This document shows, one piece after another, positions 36,401 to 49,094 of a DNA stretch of 60,000 nucleotides (position 1 is the stretch's first letter; each line of letters starts with the position of its first letter). Source of the stretch: Nematostella vectensis (taxonomy: Eukaryota; Cnidaria; Anthozoa; Actiniaria; Edwardsiidae); NCBI RefSeq assembly GCF_932526225.1, contig NC_064041.1, positions 5,888,046 to 5,948,045 of the forward strand, in the 5' to 3' direction. The position numbers were made by a program, and so were the translations under genes. Under the pieces are notes generated by a model. It ran no database searches. It was not told the DNA's origin and worked only from the letters and a program-made list of their open reading frames with translations.

Positions 36401-39400
36401 TCCGTGTGTATAGCTGGTGTGGTTGAAAACTTGTCAATCAACGATCAACTCCGTGTGTATAGCTGGTGTGGTTGAAAACTTGTCAATCAACGATCAACTC
36501 CGTGTGTATAGCTGGTGTGGTTGAAAACTTGTCAATCAACGATCAACTCTGTGTGTATAGCTGGTGTGGTGAAAAACTTGTCAATCAACGATCAACTCCG
36601 TGTGTATAGCTGTGGTGAAAAACTTGTCAATCAACGATCAACTCCGTGTGTATAGCTGGTGTGGTTGAAAACTTGTCAATCAACGATCAACTCCGTGTGT
36701 ATAGCTGGTGTGGTGAAAAACTTGTCAATCAACGATCAACTCCGTGTGTATAGCTGGTGTGGTTGAAAACTTGTCAATCAATGATCAACTCCGTGTGTAT
36801 AGCTGGTGTGGTTAAAAACTTGTCAATCAACGATGAACTCTGTGTGTATAGCTGGTGTGGTTAAAAACTTGTCAATCAACGATCAACTCCGTGTGTATAG
36901 CTGGTGTGGTTGAAAACTTGTCAATCAACGATCAACTCCGTGTGTGTAGCTGGTGTGGTTGAAAACTTGTCAATCAACGATCAACTCCGTGTGTATAGCT
37001 GGTGTGGCTGAAAACTTGTCAATCAACGATCAACTCCGTGTGTATAGCTGGTGTTTTTTGAAAACTTGTCAATCAACGATGAACTCCGTGTGTATAGCTG
37101 GTGTGGTTGAAAACTTGTCAATCAACGATCAACTCCATGTGTATAGCTGGTGTGGTTGAAAACTTGTCAATCAACGATCAACTCCGTGTGTATAGCTGGT
37201 GTGGTTGAAAACTTGTCAATCAACGATCAACTCTGTGTGTATAGCTGGTGTGGTGAAAAACTTGTCAATCAACGATCAACTCCGTGTGTATAGCTGTGGT
37301 GAAAAACTTGTCAATCAACGATCAACTCCGTGTGTATAGCTGGTGTGGTTAAAAACTTGTCAATCAACGATGAACTCTGTGTGTATAGCTGGTGTGGTTA
37401 AAAACTTGTCAATCAACGATCAACTCCGTGTGTATAGCTGGTGTGGTTGAAAACTTGTCAATCAACGATCAACTCCGTGTGTATAGCTGGTGTGGTTAAA
37501 AACTTGTCAATCAACGATCAACTCCGTGTGTATAGCTGGTGTGGTTGAAAACTTGTCAATCAACGATCAACTCCGTGTGTATAGCTGGTGTGGTTGAAAA
37601 CTTGTCAATCACCGATCAACTCCGTGTGTATAGCTTGTGTGGTTGAAAACTTGTCAATCAACGATCAACTCTGTGTGTATAGCTGGTGTGGTTAAAAACT
37701 TGTCAATCAACGATCAACTCCGTGTGTATAGCTGGTGTGGTTGAAAACTTGTCAATCAACGATCAACTCCGTGTGTATAGCTGGTGTGGTTGAAAACTTG
37801 TCAATCAATGATCAACTCCGTGTGTATAGCTGGTGTGGTTAAAAACTTGTCAATCAACGATGAACTCTGTGTGTATAGCTGGTGTGGTTAAAAACTTGTC
37901 AATCAACGATCAACTCCGTGTGTATAGCTGGTGTGGTTGAAAACTTGTCAATCAACGATCAACTCCGTGTGTGTAGCTGGTGTGGTTGAAAACTTGTCAA
38001 TCAACGATCAACTCCGTGTGTATAGCTGGTGTGGCTGAAAACTTGTCAATCAACGATCAACTCCGTGTGTATAGCTGGTGTTTTTTGAAAACTTGTCAAT
38101 CAACGATGAACTCCGTGTGTATAGCTGGTGTGGTTGAAACTTGTCAATCAACGATCAACTCCGTGTGTATAGCTGGTGTGGTTGAAAACTTGTCAATCAA
38201 CGATCAACTCCGTGTGTATAGCTGGTGTGGTTGAAAACTTGTCAATCAACGATCAACTCTGTGTGTATAGCTGGTGTGGTGAAACACTTGTCAATCAACG
38301 ATCAACTCCGTGTGTATAGCTGTGGTGAAAAACTTGTCAATCAACGATCAACTCCGTGTGTATAGCTGGTGTGGTTGAAAACTTGTCAATCAACGATCAA
38401 CTCCGTGTGTATAGCTGGTGTGGTGAAAAACTTGTCAATCAACGATCAACTCCGTGTGTATAGCTGGTGTGGTTGAAAACTTGTCAATCAATGATCAACT
38501 CCGTGTGTATACCTGGTGTGGTTAAAAACTTGTCAATCAACGATGAACTCCGTGTGTATAGCTGGTGTGGTTGAAAACTTGTCAATCAACGATCAACTCC
38601 GTGTGTATAGCTGGTGTGGTTGAAAACTTGTCAATCAACGATCAACTCCGTGTGTATAGCTGGTGTGGTTGAAAACTTGTCAATCAACGATCAACTCTGT
38701 GTGTATAGCTGGTGTGGTGAAAAACTTGTCAATCAACGATCAACTCCGTGTGTATAGCTGTGGTGAAAAACTTGTCAATCAACGATCAACTCCGTGTGTA
38801 TAGCTGGTGTGGTTGAAAACTTGTCAATCAACGATCAACTCCGTGTGTATAGCTGGTGTGGTGAAAAACTTGTCAATCAACGATCAACTCCGTGTGTATA
38901 GCTGGTGTGGTTGAAAACTTGTCAATCAATGATCAACTCCGTGTGTATAGCTGGTGTGGTTAAAAACTTGTCAATCAACGATGAACTCTGTGTGTACAGC
39001 TGGTGTGGTTAAAAACTTGTCAATCAACGATCAACTCCGTGTGTATAGCTGGTGTGGTTGAAAACTTGTCAATCAACGATCAACTCCGTGTGTGTAGCTG
39101 GTGTGGTTGAAAACTTGTCAATCAACGATCAACTCCGTGTGTATAGCTGGTGTGGTTGAAAACTTGTCAATCAACGATCAACTCCGTGTGTATAGCTGGT
39201 GTGGTGAAAAACTTGTCAATCAACGATCAACTCCGTGTGTATAGCTGGTGTGGTTGAAAACTTGTCAATCAACGATCAACTCCGTGTGTGTAGCTGGTGT
39301 GGTTGAAAACTTGTCAATCAACGATCAACTCCGTGTGTATAGCTGGTGTGGCTGAAAACTTGTCAATCAACGATCAACTCCGTGTGTATAGCTGGTGTTT

Positions 39401-40284
39401 TTTGAAAACTTGTCAATCAACGATGAACTCCGTGTGTATAGCTGGTGTGGTTGAAAACTTGTCAATCAACGATCAACTCCGTGTGTATAGCTGGTGTGGT
39501 TGAAAACTTGTCAATCAACGATCAACTCTGTGTGTATAGCTGGTGTGGTGAAAAACTTGTCAATCAACGATCAACTCCGTGTGTATAGCTGTGGTGAAAA
39601 ACTTGTCAATCAACGATCAACTCCGTGTGTATAGCTGGTGTGGTTGAAAACTTGTCAATCAACGATCAACTCCGTGTGTATAGCTGGTGTGGTGAAAAAC
39701 TTGTCAATCAACGATCAACTCCGTGTGTATAGCTGGTGTGGTTGAAAACTTGTCAATCAATGATCAACTCCGTGTGTATAGCTGGTGTGGTTAAAAACTT
39801 GTCAATCAACGATGAACTCTGTGTGTATAGCTGGTGTGGTTAAAAACTTGTCAATCAACGATCAACTCCGTGTGTATAGCTGGTGTGGTTGAAAACTTGT
39901 CAATCAACGATCAACTCCGTGTGTGTAGCTGGTGTGGTTGAAAACTTGTCAATCAACGATCAACTCCGTGTGCATAGCTGGTGTGGCTGAAAACTTGTCA
40001 ATCAACGATCAACTCCGTGTGTATAGCTGGTGTTTTTTGAAAACTTGTCAATCAACGATGAACTCCGTGTGTATAGCTGGTGTGGTTGAAAACTTGTCAA
40101 TCAACGATCAACTCCGTGTGTATAGCTGGTGTGGTTGAAAACTTGTCAATCAACGATCAACTCCGTGTGTATAGCTGGTGTGGTTGAAAACTTGTCAATC
40201 AACGATCAACTCTGTGTGTATAGCTGGTGTGGTGAAAAACTTGTCAATCAACGATCAACTCCGTGTGTATAGCTGTGGTGAAAA

Positions 40285-43200
40285 ACTTGTCAATCAACGA
40301 TCAACTCCGTGTGTATAGCTGGTGTGGTTGAAAACTTGTCAATCAACGATCAACTCCGTGTGTATAGCTGGTGTGGTGAAAAACTTGTCAATCAACGATC
40401 AACTCCGTGTGTATAGCTGGTGTGGTTAAAAACTTGTTAATCAACGATCAACTCCGTGTGTATAGCTGGTGTGGTTGAAAACTTGTCAATCAACGATCAA
40501 CTCCGTGTGTATAGCTGGTGTTTTTTGAAAACTTGTCAATCAACGATGAACTCCGTGTGTATAGCTGGTGTGGTTGAAAACTTGTCAATCAACGATCAAC
40601 TCCGTGTGTATAGCTGTGGTGAAAAACTTGTCAATCAACGATCAACTCCGTGTGTATAGCTGGTGTGGTTAAAAACTTGTCAATCAACGATCAACTCCGT
40701 ATGTATAGCTGGTGTGGTGAAAAACTTGTCAATCAACGATGAACTCCGTGTGTATAGCTGTGGTGAAAAACTTGTCAATCAACGATCAACTCCGTGTGTA
40801 TAGCTGTGGTGAAAAACTTGTCAATCAACGATCAACTCCGTGTGTATAGCTGGTGTGGTTAAAAACTTGTCAATCAACGATCAACTCCGTGTGTATAGCT
40901 GGTGTGGTTGAAAACTTGTCAATCAACGATCAACTCCGTGTGTATAGCTGGTGTGGTTAAAAACTTGTGAATCAACGATCAACTCCGTGTGTATAGCTGG
41001 TGTGGTTGAAAACTTGTCAATCAACGATCAACTCCGTGTGTATAGCTGGTGTGGTTGAAAACTTGTCAATCAATGATCAACTCCGTGTGTATAGCTGGTG
41101 TGGTTAAAAACTTGTCAATCAACGATGAACTCTGTGTGTATAGCTGGTGTGGTTAAAAACTTGTCAATCAACGATCAACTCCGTGTGTATAGCTGGTGTG
41201 GTTGAAAACTTGTCAATCAACGATCAACTCCGTGTGTATAGCTGGTGTGGTTAAAAACTTGTCAATCAACGATCAACTCCGTGTGTATAGCTGGTGTGGT
41301 TGAAAACTTGTCAATCAACGATCAACTCCGTGTGTATAGCTGGTGTGGTTGAAAACTTGTCAATCACCGATCAACTCCGTGTGTATAGCTGGTGTGGTTG
41401 AAAACTTGTCAATCAACGATGAACTCTGTGTGTATAGCTGGTGTGGTTAAAAACTTGTCAATCAACGATCAACTCCGTGTGTATAGCTGGTGTGGTTGAA
41501 AACTTGTCAATCAACGATCAACTCCGTGTGTATAGCTGGTGTGGTTAAAAACTTGTCAATCAACGATCAACTCCGTGTGTATAGCTGGTGTGGTTGAAAA
41601 CTTGTCAATCAACGATCAACTCCGTGTGTATAGCTGGTGTGGTTGAAAACTTGTCAATCACCGATCAACTCCGTGTGTATAGCTGGTGTGGTTGAAAACT
41701 TGTCAATCAACGATCAACTCTGTGTGTATAGCTGGTGTGGTTAAAAACTTGTCAATCAACGATCAACTCCGTGTGTATAGCTGGTGTGGTTAAAAACTTG
41801 TCAATCAACGATCAACTCCGTGTGTATAGCTGGTGTGGTTGAAAACTTGTCAATCAACGATCAACTACGTGTGTATAGCTGGTGTGGTTGAAAACTTGTC
41901 AATCAATGATCAACTCCGTGTGTATAGCTGGTGTGGTTAAAAACTTGTCAATCAACGATGAACTCTGTGTGTATAGCTGGTGTGGTTAAAAACTTGTCAA
42001 TCAACGATCAACTCCGTGTGTATAGCTGGTGTGGTTGAAAACTTGTCAATCAACGATCAACTCCGTGTGTGTAGCTGGTGTGGTTGAAAACTTGTCAATC
42101 AACGATCAACTCCGTGTGTATAGCTGGTGTGGCTGAAAACTTGTCAATCAACGATCAACTCCGTGTGTATAGCTGGTGTGGTTGAAAACTTGTCAATCAA
42201 CGATCAACTCCGTGTGTATAGCTGGTGTGGTTAAAAACTTGTCAATCAACGATCAACTCCGTGTGTATAGCTGTGGTGAAAAACTTGTCAATCAACGATC
42301 AACTCCGTGTGTATAGCTGGTGTGGTTAAAAACTTGTCAATCAACGATCAACTCTGTGTGTATAGCTGGTGTGGTTAAAAACTTGTCAATCAACGATCAA
42401 CTCCGTGTGTATAGCTGGTGTGGTGAAAAACTTGTCAATCAACGATGAACTCCGTGTGTATAGCTGGTGTTATGAAAAACTTGTCAATCAACGATGAACT
42501 CCGTGTGTATAGCTGTGGTGAAAAACTTGTCAATCAACGATCAACTCCGTGTGTATAGCTGGTGTGGTTGAAAACTTGTCAATCAACGATCAACTCCGTG
42601 TGTATAGCTGGTTGAAAACTTGTCAATCAACGATCAACTCCTTGTGTATAGCTGGTGTGGTTGAAAACTTGTCAATCAACGATCAACTCCGTGTGTATAG
42701 CTGGTGTGGTTGAAAACTTGTCAATCAACGATCAACTCCGTGTGTATAGCTGGTGTGGTTAAAAACTTGTCAATCAACGATCAACTCCGTGTGTATAGCT
42801 GGTGTGGTTGAAAACTTGTCAATCACCGATCAACTCCGTGTGTATAGCTGGTGTGGTTGAAAACTTGTCAATCAACGATCAACTCCGTGTGTATAGCTGG
42901 TGTGGTTGAAAACTTGTCAATCAACGATCAACTCCGTGTGTATAGCTGGTTGAAAACTTGTCAATCAACGATCAACTCCGTGTGTATAGCTGGTGTGGTT
43001 AAAAACTTGTCAATCAACGATCAACTCCGTGTGTATAGCTGGTGTGGTTGAAAACTTGTCAATCAATGATCAACTCCGTGTGTATAGCTGGTGTGGTTAA
43101 AAACTTGTCAATCAACGATGAACTCTGTGTGTATAGCTGGTGTGGTTAAAAACTTGTCAATCAACGATCAACTCCGTGTGTATTGCTGGTGTGGTTGAAA

Positions 43201-43679
43201 ACTTGTCAATCAACGATCAACTCCGTGTGTGTAGCTGGTGTGGTTGAAAACTTGTCAATCAACGATCAACTCCGTGTGTATAGCTGGTGTGGCTGAAAAC
43301 TTGTCAATCAACGATCAACTCCGTGTGTATAGCTGGTGTTTTTTGAAAACTTGTCAATCAACGATGAACTCCGTGTGTATAGCTGGTGTGGTTGAAAACT
43401 TGTCAATCAACGATCAACTCCGTGTGTATAGCTGGTGTGGTTGAAAACTTGTCAATCAACGATCAACTCCGTGTGTATAGCAGGTGTGGCTGAAAACTTG
43501 TCAATCAACGATCAACTCCGTGTGTATAGCTGGTGTTTTTTGAAAACTTGTCAATCAACGATGAACTCCGTGTGTATAGCTGGTGTGGTTGAAAACTTGT
43601 CAATCAACGATCAACTCCGTGTGTATAGCTGGTGTGGTTGAAAACTTGTCAATCAACGATCAACTCCGTGTGTATAGCT
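40285..43679 (+). repeat. Large intra-satellite duplication B, second copy
   Basis: Second copy of 19830-23224. It ends at 43680, where 'GCTGATGTGG' replaces 'GCTAGTGTGG'. Beyond it the array becomes more diverged ('GGTGGAGAACTTG' units) toward its right edge, as expected of satellite margins. Confidence 0.9.
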
Positions 43680-44749
43680 GATGTGGTTGAAAACTTGACA
43701 ATCAACGATCAACTCTGTGTGTATAGCTGGTGTGGTGAAAAACTTGTCAATCAACGATCAACTCCGTGTGTATAGCTGTGGTGAAAAACTTGTCAATCAA
43801 CGATCAACTCCGTGTGTATAGCTGGTGTGGTTGAAAACTTGTCAATCAACGATCAACTCCGTGTGTATAGCTGGTGTGGTGAAAAACTTGTCAATCAACG
43901 ATCAACTGCGTGTGTATAGCTGGTGTGGTTGAAAACTTGTCAATCAACGATCAACTCCGTGTGTATAGCTGGTGTTTTTTGAAAACTTGTCAATCAACGA
44001 TGAACTCCGTGTGTATAGCTGGTGTGGTTGAAAACTTGTCAATCAACGATCAACTCCGTGTGTATAGCTGGTGTGGTTAAAAACTTGTCAATCAACGATC
44101 AACTCCGTGTGTATAGCTGGTGTGGTTGAAAACTTGTCAATCAACGATCAACTCCGTGTGTATAGCTGGTGTGGTTAAAAACTTGTGAATCAACGATCAA
44201 CTCCGTGTGTATAGCTGGTGTGGTTGAAAACTTGTCAATCAACGATCAACTCCGTGTGTATAGCTGGTGTGGTTGAAAACTTGTCAATCACCGATGAACT
44301 CCGTGTGTATAGCTGGTGTGGTTAAAAACTTGTCAATCAACGATGAACTCCGTGTGTATAGCTGGTGTGGTTAAAAACTTGTCAATCAACAATCAACTCC
44401 GTGTGTTTAGCTGGTGTGGTTGAAAACTTGTCAATCAACGATCAACTCCGTGTGCATAGCTGGTGTGGTTGAAAACTTGTCAATCAACGATGAACTCCGT
44501 GTGTATAGCTGGTGTGGTGGAGAACTTGTCAATCAACGATCAACTCCGTGTGTATAGCTGGTGTGGTGGAGAATTTGTCAATCAACGATCAACTCCGTGT
44601 GTATAGCTGGTGTGGTGAAAAACTTGTCAATCAACGATCAACTCCGTGTGTATAGCTGGTGTGGTTGAAAACTTGTCAATCAACGATCAACTCCGTGTGT
44701 ATAGCTGGTGTGGTGGAGAACTTGTCAATCAACGATGAACTCCGTGTGC

Positions 44750-46640
44750 CTGTACGGGTGTAGTCACTCATTTCAACATTTCAAAACTCCAAAGTGCTCT
44801 TAGAATGTAATACCCCGTCTGTCTAGCGTTAGGTCTAGAGATGATCAAAGGAAAGGCCTTCTAGGACACCTCAAACACGTTATTCATTCTCAAGAGGGAA
44901 TTTTGCCAGTAAATAGATATTCTAAAGGGCCCTAAGGGACGACAGATTTTGACCTCAAGACAACTTTTCCTAAGTTTGGTCGTGTCACAACTCTCGTAGC
45001 TCAAGATATGATTTTTCCTAGTTTTGTTGACGTAATCAATGACGTCATGTCACGTCCATTTTGTTGGATGTCCCTTGACCTCAACACAACTTGGCTTAAC
45101 CCATTGACTATTCCTGGCTATTTTTTAGCTGAATTTACATAAAACAGACTGAAAACAGATACCCCCCTATTTTCAGTTTCATACAGCCCGTCAAAGTCAA
45201 ACAAAGCTGCACCTAGTCAGCGGAATCCAAGTTTTCCAACAGTGCTTTGCGGTCCCGTAAAGGCATCTAAGTGATTTTACAAGCCTTCAAGGAGTGTACA
45301 TTATGTTTTGAGGCCATGGAAATTAACCTGGAGGATCAGAATAAAGGAATCTATTTGTGTATTGAGCTGTGTTTGCTGATCTCTCTCCCTTTTGTGGTAT
45401 TTTGAGCGTTTTATTGAGAGGGGTGATTCTGCATTTCTTTGCTTGTTCGATTTGAAATTTGTCAAAGAACCTGTGCTATTATTTGGCTTAAGAGTAGTTG
45501 CCAACACCTTGGTTGGATGCATATCTTCAAGACCATTTATCCCTTAGACTGATGCCTGAGTATTTTCATCTTGTTGTGTTTATTTTGCATTTATGAATTT
45601 TTTGGGTTGTGGGTACCAAAGCCGGTACTGGCCGGTTGAGGGGTCAATGTGTTATGTTTGGTCGTGTCACAACTCTCGTATCTAAAGACATGATTTTTTT
45701 CTAGTTATGATGACGTCACATATCAAGAAAATTTAGCCAAAAATTGTCGTTTTTTTACAAACGCGGTCACTTCCATATAAGGAAACTAATATATTCCTTA
45801 TTTGGAAAAACTGCATGATTCTTGTCATTTTTAAGGTGACCGTACCGCAGGTGCTTCGTAAACTTTATGAATTGTAATCAGAAGAGAAAAAAATTGACTG
45901 TGACCATCCTTGGTAAATGGAGAAAGCGTATCTGAAAAAAAACTAAGATTCCTCCGTACCAGTCCCACAAAACGACAACGTTTTCTTTATATGTTAATGA
46001 CGTCATGTCACGTGTTCCTTTTGTGGACCCCCCCTTGACCTCAAGGCAACTTGTCCTAAGTTTGGTCGGGTCACAACTCTCGTAGCTCAAGATATTGATA
46101 TTCGTATTTGGTATGACGTCATTGATGACGCAGCGCTAAATGACCTCCCCCCCGTTACAACCCCTTGACGCTCAGACAACTTATACCCTAATAAGTTTGG
46201 TTTGTCTTGCAAATTGTTCTTTCGAAATCTATCCAAATCTATCTATCCAAATCCTATATCCAAATTTATAGGTATTACATTAAGCGATGACGTCACACCT
46301 CACGTGACTATTTATGCACCCCCTTGACACCTACATGACATTCTCCAAGTGTGGTTGTCCGACGATGTTTCTATCACGAGATATGAATATTTTCGTCCTT
46401 AGTTAACTTTATGGTTATTACATTAAGCGTCGAGTGTTCTTACATTAAGCGTTAAGTCCGTTATTACATTAAGCGTTGAAAATTTTTTACATTAAGCGTT
46501 AACTGTTTTAAGCGTTAGTGTTACATTAAGCGGCGATTTTTGTTTCATTAAGCGTTAGTGTTACATTAAGCGGCGATTTTTGTTACATTAAGCGTTAGTG
46601 TTACATTAAGAGGCCGTTGTTACATTAAGCGGTGATACAC
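44750..46640. repeat. CRE-containing repeat block (inverted relative of 5.8-6.4 kb)
   Basis: At least three copies of a unit with 'AAGTTTGGTCG' and 'TCACAACTCTCGTA' occur near 44972, 45657 and 46055, each followed by one or more TGACGTCA-type sites (about 45034, 45711, 45998, 46114). From 46260 the sequence is the reverse complement of the 5815-6050 family ('CCTTGACACCTACATGACAT'), and 46430-46640 carries tandem 'TTACATTAAGCG' units as at 1766-1905. No coding region is recognised. It behaves as a composite of non-autonomous repeats directly abutting the satellite. Confidence 0.75.
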
Positions 46641-48062
46641 ACCGTTACTCGAGCTTTGGGGAATCACGGGGAATCAACTTTGGCTGGTAATCAATGTTAC
46701 CAAAATATTATGTGTTCTATTATTAGGAAACGTTATCTCCGGAATCCACAGAGTACTATGCTGTTCTTGTAGCATTCAAGCGATTGAGTTCGCATCGCGA
46801 TACTCATCGATATGAGAAGTCGAGTTAAGTTACTTTTTATCGAGATTACATGCTGTTGGACATGTAGAAGAAGCTATTTTCCAAGCTATTTGGGTCTAGT
46901 TTCTTTGTTATGGGATTTATTAAACTCCATACAGTGTAAAAGACTCATTAGCATCGAATCGTATTCTGCACAATGGGAAACCAGGTATCCTTCCTATTTG
47001 ATTTTTCTTTGGATGTTAAAAAGACACAATTGGGATAAGTTCGAAGAATATTCAGCTTCTTCAACCGTGTATGTCAGCCGGAGAACGACGCCGCTGGTAT
47101 CTAACAAAAAAAACTGTACTTATTCTTGAAAACGACGCGACAAAAACATCCATAACTTGTGAGTCTTTAGAGGCCCAGGGGATTATACCAGAGGAAACCT
47201 ACCAGAGCCTGCTTTATTGTCAAGCTAATTTTACTGTGCGATCTCTCCAAAACCAGCAATCTTGAATTTGTTGCATTGTATTTATTGGAACTCCAATGTA
47301 ACAGTTTCTAAATACATTTCAAAGGATAATCGTCACATAGCTATCAGTGTAGTGTTCTAGCGCGCGTTTTCTTGTTTTAGGTTATAGGAGCAGATTACAA
47401 CCTTTTTACCTCAACGACGCTTGCGATCACTCGATCCTAACAGTTTTCATCGATTTCCTCGCTAACCTTTTGTGTTTTCTTTGGCAAAGGCACAGTCATA
47501 TTGGCCTTCTATGTCGGCGATATTCTATTTTCCTCCTTTTCATGGAGACTGGTAGCGCGATGATTGTTTGGAATTTTTGTAGGGGTGAACTTCATCCTAA
47601 ATGTTTCTTCGCTCGAAATATATTAAAGCACTGATTCGCAAAACTGACAAAAAAATATTGCCAAGAACAGAAGGCAATTATTCAGGAGTGACCAAAATGA
47701 ATTTTAAGTAAAGTAACATAGTATAGGAGTCAATTGAAGCGTTATATAGACACCATTGGAATATTTCATTGGCATCGAAAATGGCCGCCAACCGATGTAA
47801 ACACAGAAAACCACAGGAAACCCAAGTATAGTTAATAGAGGTTAGTATTACTAAAGCTCTTGTCCATATTCTATGCACATACAGATATTTAAGAGTAGGC
47901 GACTGATAAACGCTGTACATAAGAAAAATGGAATATGAAATTTTATTATTAAAAAAAAACGCTACCGACTCGCAAAAGCTAAAAAAATTATTATCATCAT
48001 TATAAAATAAAACTGCATCGTCATCATCATAGCTAAAAATAACAATACCACTTTAATAGCTA
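46641..48062. other. Interval with weak ORFs only
   Basis: No gene is firmly supported. A plus-strand frame at 46812-47129 (105 codons) lacks recognisable features. The overlapping frame at 47071-47265 is listed separately. Around 47340-47620 there is a mixed-composition stretch without features. Confidence 0.35.
47071..47265 (+). CDS. Hypothetical short ORF, unrecognised
   Basis: A 64-codon ORF starting at ATG and ending at TGA. It reads MSAGERRRWYLTKK, then 'LENDATKTSITCESLEAQGI'. Its composition is protein-like and it could be a small helical (death-fold-like) exon, but I cannot assign a family. There is no clear promoter, and an overlapping frame is equally open. It may be chance. Confidence 0.18.
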   Translation: MSAGERRRWYLTKKTVLILENDATKTSITCESLEAQGIIPEETYQSLLYCQANFTVRSLQNQQS

Positions 48063-48140
48063 GCATATCAAACATATTCCCTACGGATAGTGTCCTTCGT
48101 ATGCATTGCCTTATATGGGCATTGATGCCCATATTTAGAA
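48063..48140 (-). repeat. Single inverted copy of the 79 bp CArG repeat
   Basis: The reverse complement reads 'ATGCCCATATAAGGCAATGC', then 'GAAGGACACTATC', then 'TATGTTTGATATG', matching the tandem units at 59381-59700. It includes a perfect CArG box CCTTATATGG at 48109-48118. Confidence 0.75.
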
Positions 48141-49025
48141 GATCTAAAGTTTTCCCGCTCCCTGATCTCCAGAAAACATGGTGAAAAATGCTGATTCCTT
48201 TCAACTTGAGACTCGAGGCAAAAATGTGTCAAAAAAACTTTATCGCTTGGTCAAATCTTTATCACACAAGTCTTGAAAAGCCCTTAGACCCAGGCCTCCA
48301 AGAGATTGGCCGAACGAGATTTAAGGTCACCCAAATATTGATATGGCAAGTAATGCGGAACTGATATTTGCTAGACACTAAAAATAACATCGTGATCTTA
48401 GCCATTATCATCGTTAAACACGCGTGATATGGGGCCGGAATTTCTAGAACATTAGAACATGGCTAGCAGCATGCCCCCAAAGAAGCGCGAAACAGATCCA
48501 GGCAAAACAAAACTACAGAAAACCGAAACTGAGTGATAAGCCAATTTAAAATGTAATATTTTAATTTTATACTGATATCTACGTATCAACCTAGTTGACA
48601 TTTTTTGGTTTTTAGGGCAAGAAAAGCCATATTTGATTTCAAATGTCCCCTCTTGAATGCGATATGTACGGGGTGTCCTTTTAGGGGGATATAATTGATA
48701 CAAAACTGAATCGTCAGCTCAAAATAAATAAATGACACTTAAACTCTAATAGCTGCATGTTTTATAAATATACCAAAAGTGACGCGTTATATCTTTTTGG
48801 ATCTAAAATAAGGCTGTAATTAAATGAAATTCAAGGAAAATAATGTCGAAAGGATGTAGTCGTTTTTTAAGAATACACCTTTTGTAGCTTCTCTCTTTAT
48901 AAATTATTTTTGTATCCATGTGTCCAATATCCTCTGGCTTTGGTCATGGAGTTTTTAACATTACTCTGACAGATTTTGGAAAGAACTATTGAAAACAGCC
49001 AAAGAATGCTATTAGAACGAAACAA
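48141..49025. other. Intergenic sequence upstream of the protease gene
   Basis: A/T-rich, no supported coding region. The minus-strand frame at 48452-48703 has no recognisable features. Confidence 0.4.
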
Positions 49026-49026
49026 T

Positions 49027-49040
49027 TACATAAAAAGCGC
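49027..49040 (+). promoter_or_regulatory. Possible TATA-like element of the protease gene
   Basis: 'TTACATAAAAAGCGC' lies about 60 bp before the ATG at 49095. A start site about 25-30 bp downstream would leave a 5' leader of about 30 nt. The match to TATAAA is loose, and no initiator is certain. Confidence 0.3.
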
Positions 49041-49094
49041 AGCGGAACATCCCAGCTGCATTAGTGCAGTTCTCGACTGCAGGGGCAGGACAAG

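Larger units (their letters stand above)
12189..44749 (+). repeat. Giant satellite array, unit about 49 bp, roughly 660 copies
   Basis: The main unit is 49 bp: it starts GTGTATAGCTGGTGTGG, continues with a TTGAAA block, then the core ACTTGTCAATCAAC, then GATCAACTCC and back to GTGTGT. GC is about 43%. Every copy has the same orientation and no foreign insertion was seen in 32.5 kb. Length variants are 46 bp (GCTGTGGTG), 44 bp (GCTGGTTG) and 50 bp (GGTGTTTTTTG). Single-base variants recur in fixed orders (GATGAAC, CTCTGTG, CAATGAT, CACCGAT, TGGCTG), which reveal higher-order duplications. The reading frames of about 66-69 codons in it are by-products: they start at GTG, and 49 is not a multiple of three. 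The likely class is a satellite of heterochromatin type, but its chromosomal role cannot be told. Confidence 0.98.

Noticed and set aside
12444-43641. Dozens of plus-strand frames of 60-84 codons in the satellite (pattern WLKTCQSTINSVCIAG)
   Set aside because: They start at GTG or other non-ATG codons, arise because the 49 bp unit rotates through all three frames until a TAG is met, and end at the same point in the unit. No splice or domain evidence.
12189-44749. CRISPR array (regular short repeats)
   Set aside because: There are no unique spacers: the whole unit is repeated. The context is eukaryotic and there are no cas genes.
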